DNA from: Rossellomorea sp036867415
GTDB taxonomy: Bacteria > Bacillota > Bacilli > Bacillales > Bacillaceae_B
Length of the DNA: 64,000 bases
Direction of reading: 5' to 3'
Assembly: GCF_036867415.1 (NCBI RefSeq)
Contig: NZ_JBAJHU010000009.1
Span: 1-64,000, forward strand
Under the pieces are notes generated by a model. It ran no database searches and was not told the origin of the DNA. It saw only the letters and a list, made by a program, of their open reading frames with translations. Shown here in pieces: positions 62,985 to 64,000 of the stretch. How positions within the stretch are numbered: the first letter of the stretch is position 1; each line of letters begins with the position of its first letter. Position numbers and translations under genes: made by a program.

Positions 62985-63954
62985 TTTTATTCTCCCCCTT
63001 TTCTTCTAGGAAGCAAGCAGTAAAATGGCCTGGTTTAACTTCTCTTAGTTCAGGAGTGTCTGTTTTACATCTTTCCATTGCAAATGGGCATCTAGTTTCA
63101 AACCTGCAGCCTCTGGGAGGGTTCACTAAGTTTGGGACACTTCCTGGAATGGAGATTACTTCCCTTTCAGGGTTTGCCAGGTCTGGTGTAGCATTCAAAA
63201 GAGCTGAAGAATAAGGGTGTCTTGCATCGTTAATTATATCTTCAGTAGAAGCCCATTCTACAATCTTTCCTGCGTACATGATAACGATTCTGTCACATAT
63301 TGCTGTTACCATTGGAAGGTCATGGGAAATCAAAATGACAGAAAGATTTAATTTTCTTTGCAAGTCTTTTATCAGGGCAATGACTTGAGCCTGAGTCAAA
63401 ACATCCAAACCTGTTGTTGATTCGTCAGAAATGACCAGCTTAGGGTTGCATGCAAGCGCCATGGCAATTGCAACACGTTGTTTCATCCCTCCGCTAAACT
63501 CATGCGGGTAGCTTTTCCAACGTTCTCCATCTATACCAACCAACTCTAACAATTTTTTGACTCTGATTTCCGCTTCTTTTTTACTTACATCTTCATGTAG
63601 GAAGATAGCTTCCATTATTTGTTCTCCCACGGTATAGACTGGATTAAGAGCATTCATCGCGCTTTGAGGAATAACAGAAAGTTCCTTCCACCTTAAATCA
63701 GTAAGTTCAGAATCAGAGAGTTTCATAATGTTTTTTCCGTTTAATTGAACTTCTCCAGAAACCACTTTCCCAGGATATTCAATCAAACGTAGAATAGACT
63801 GTGCAACTGTCGTTTTTCCGCATCCTGATTCACCGATAATCCCCAGCATTTCTCCTTCTTTTACCGAGAAAGAAACGTCTTCCACTGCTTTTGCTATTCC
63901 TTTATCTGTTTTGAAGTAAGTTGACAGATTCTCCACTGTGAGTAAGGAATTCAT
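62977..63954 (-). CDS. OppD/DppD-type ABC transporter ATPase
   Basis: 325 residues. Walker A GESGCGKTT, signature FSGGMKQRVAIAMA, Walker B LVISDESTTGLD (the P of DEPT is S), C-terminal CRFETRCPFAMERC. First ATPase of the peptide-type ABC operon. Substrate cannot be read from the ATPases. Confidence 0.87.
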   Translation of the reverse strand: MNSLLTVENLSTYFKTDKGIAKAVEDVSFSVKEGEMLGIIGESGCGKTTVAQSILRLIEYPGKVVSGEVQLNGKNIMKLSDSELTDLRWKELSVIPQSAMNALNPVYTVGEQIMEAIFLHEDVSKKEAEIRVKKLLELVGIDGERWKSYPHEFSGGMKQRVAIAMALACNPKLVISDESTTGLDVLTQAQVIALIKDLQRKLNLSVILISHDLPMVTAICDRIVIMYAGKIVEWASTEDIINDARHPYSSALLNATPDLANPEREVISIPGSVPNLVNPPRGCRFETRCPFAMERCKTDTPELREVKPGHFTACFLEEKGENKIG

Positions 63955-63957
63955 TTA

Positions 63958-64000
63958 TCACCGCTCCTTTCTTAATCGAGGGTTAAGGATTTCTTCCAAG
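63958..64000 (-). CDS. C-terminal tail of an ABC permease (partial)
   Basis: The last 13 or so codons (EEILNPRLRKER, stop 63958) read in frame into the window edge. LNPRLR-type tails are usual for OppC/DppC permeases. The stop is three bases before the OppD-like ATG. Confidence 0.65.
   Translation of the reverse strand, partial: LEEILNPRLRKER

Noticed and set aside
1..64000. CRISPR array, rRNA genes, intact insertion sequences
   Set aside because: No regularly spaced direct repeats, no rRNA-like stretches and no complete transposase with terminal inverted repeats were seen.

Overview
The window is from a low-GC Gram-positive bacterium, most likely a Bacillaceae (Bacillus sensu lato). Strong AGGAGG-type ribosome binding sites, frequent TTG/GTG starts, lipobox lipoproteins, a Bacillus-type MerR and an arsRBCDA-trxB-phosphatase-hesB operon of the Bacillus type all point that way. 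There is no rRNA and no CRISPR array; the only RNA gene I can support is one tRNA-Ala(GGC) at 512-584. Names and functions come from reading the translations and motifs by eye; no database search was run.

From the tRNA-Ala gene to about 44.84 kb lies an integrated genomic island. A 66-bp sequence covering the tRNA 3' end and its terminator (555-620) recurs at 44773-44838, with an identical 28-bp core. An intact tyrosine integrase sits just inside the left repeat. The left end also holds a truncated second integrase, an excisionase-like gene and small DNA-binding proteins. The next part (4.7-15 kb) carries a SMEK-like nuclease candidate, a membrane coiled-coil protein, a free-standing LAGLIDADG endonuclease, a serine resolvase broken by a 29-bp duplication, two unknown proteins, an HsdS remnant and a GIY-YIG/zinc-ribbon protein.

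The middle of the island is metal and metalloid resistance. A complete ars operon (16.5-22.6 kb, leftward) is preceded by a second ArsR-type box driving a 45-residue membrane microprotein. Two ~180-bp direct repeats (15.25 and 23.53 kb) bracket this block. A mer operon (merR, merE-, merT- and merP-like genes, merA; 26.0-29.1 kb) follows, with a second flavin disulfide reductase behind its terminator.

The right part of the island (29.6-44.8 kb) looks defensive and mobile: a PD-(D/E)XK-like protein, a Gabija-like pair (GajA OLD/TOPRIM nuclease plus GajB UvrD-type helicase), a HepT-like HEPN protein lacking its catalytic histidine, a 702-residue divergent tyrosine recombinase with an excisionase-like partner, a frameshifted LAGLIDADG gene and a large protein with a terminator hairpin in its leader.

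Right of the island (45-61.3 kb) is a copper cluster: two multicopper oxidases, SHOCT and YdhK proteins, a two-component system with a BNR lipoprotein and a CcdA-like protein, CopB, a second Lgt, a frameshifted VTT-domain gene, a His-rich membrane-anchored protein, CopA, CopZ and CsoR. The DNA just outside the right att repeat resembles the left inner end of the island, so the copper block may be a second, tandemly accreted element. The window ends in a leftward peptide-type ABC transporter operon (two ATPases and the tail of a permease) with a small siroheme-reductase-like protein.
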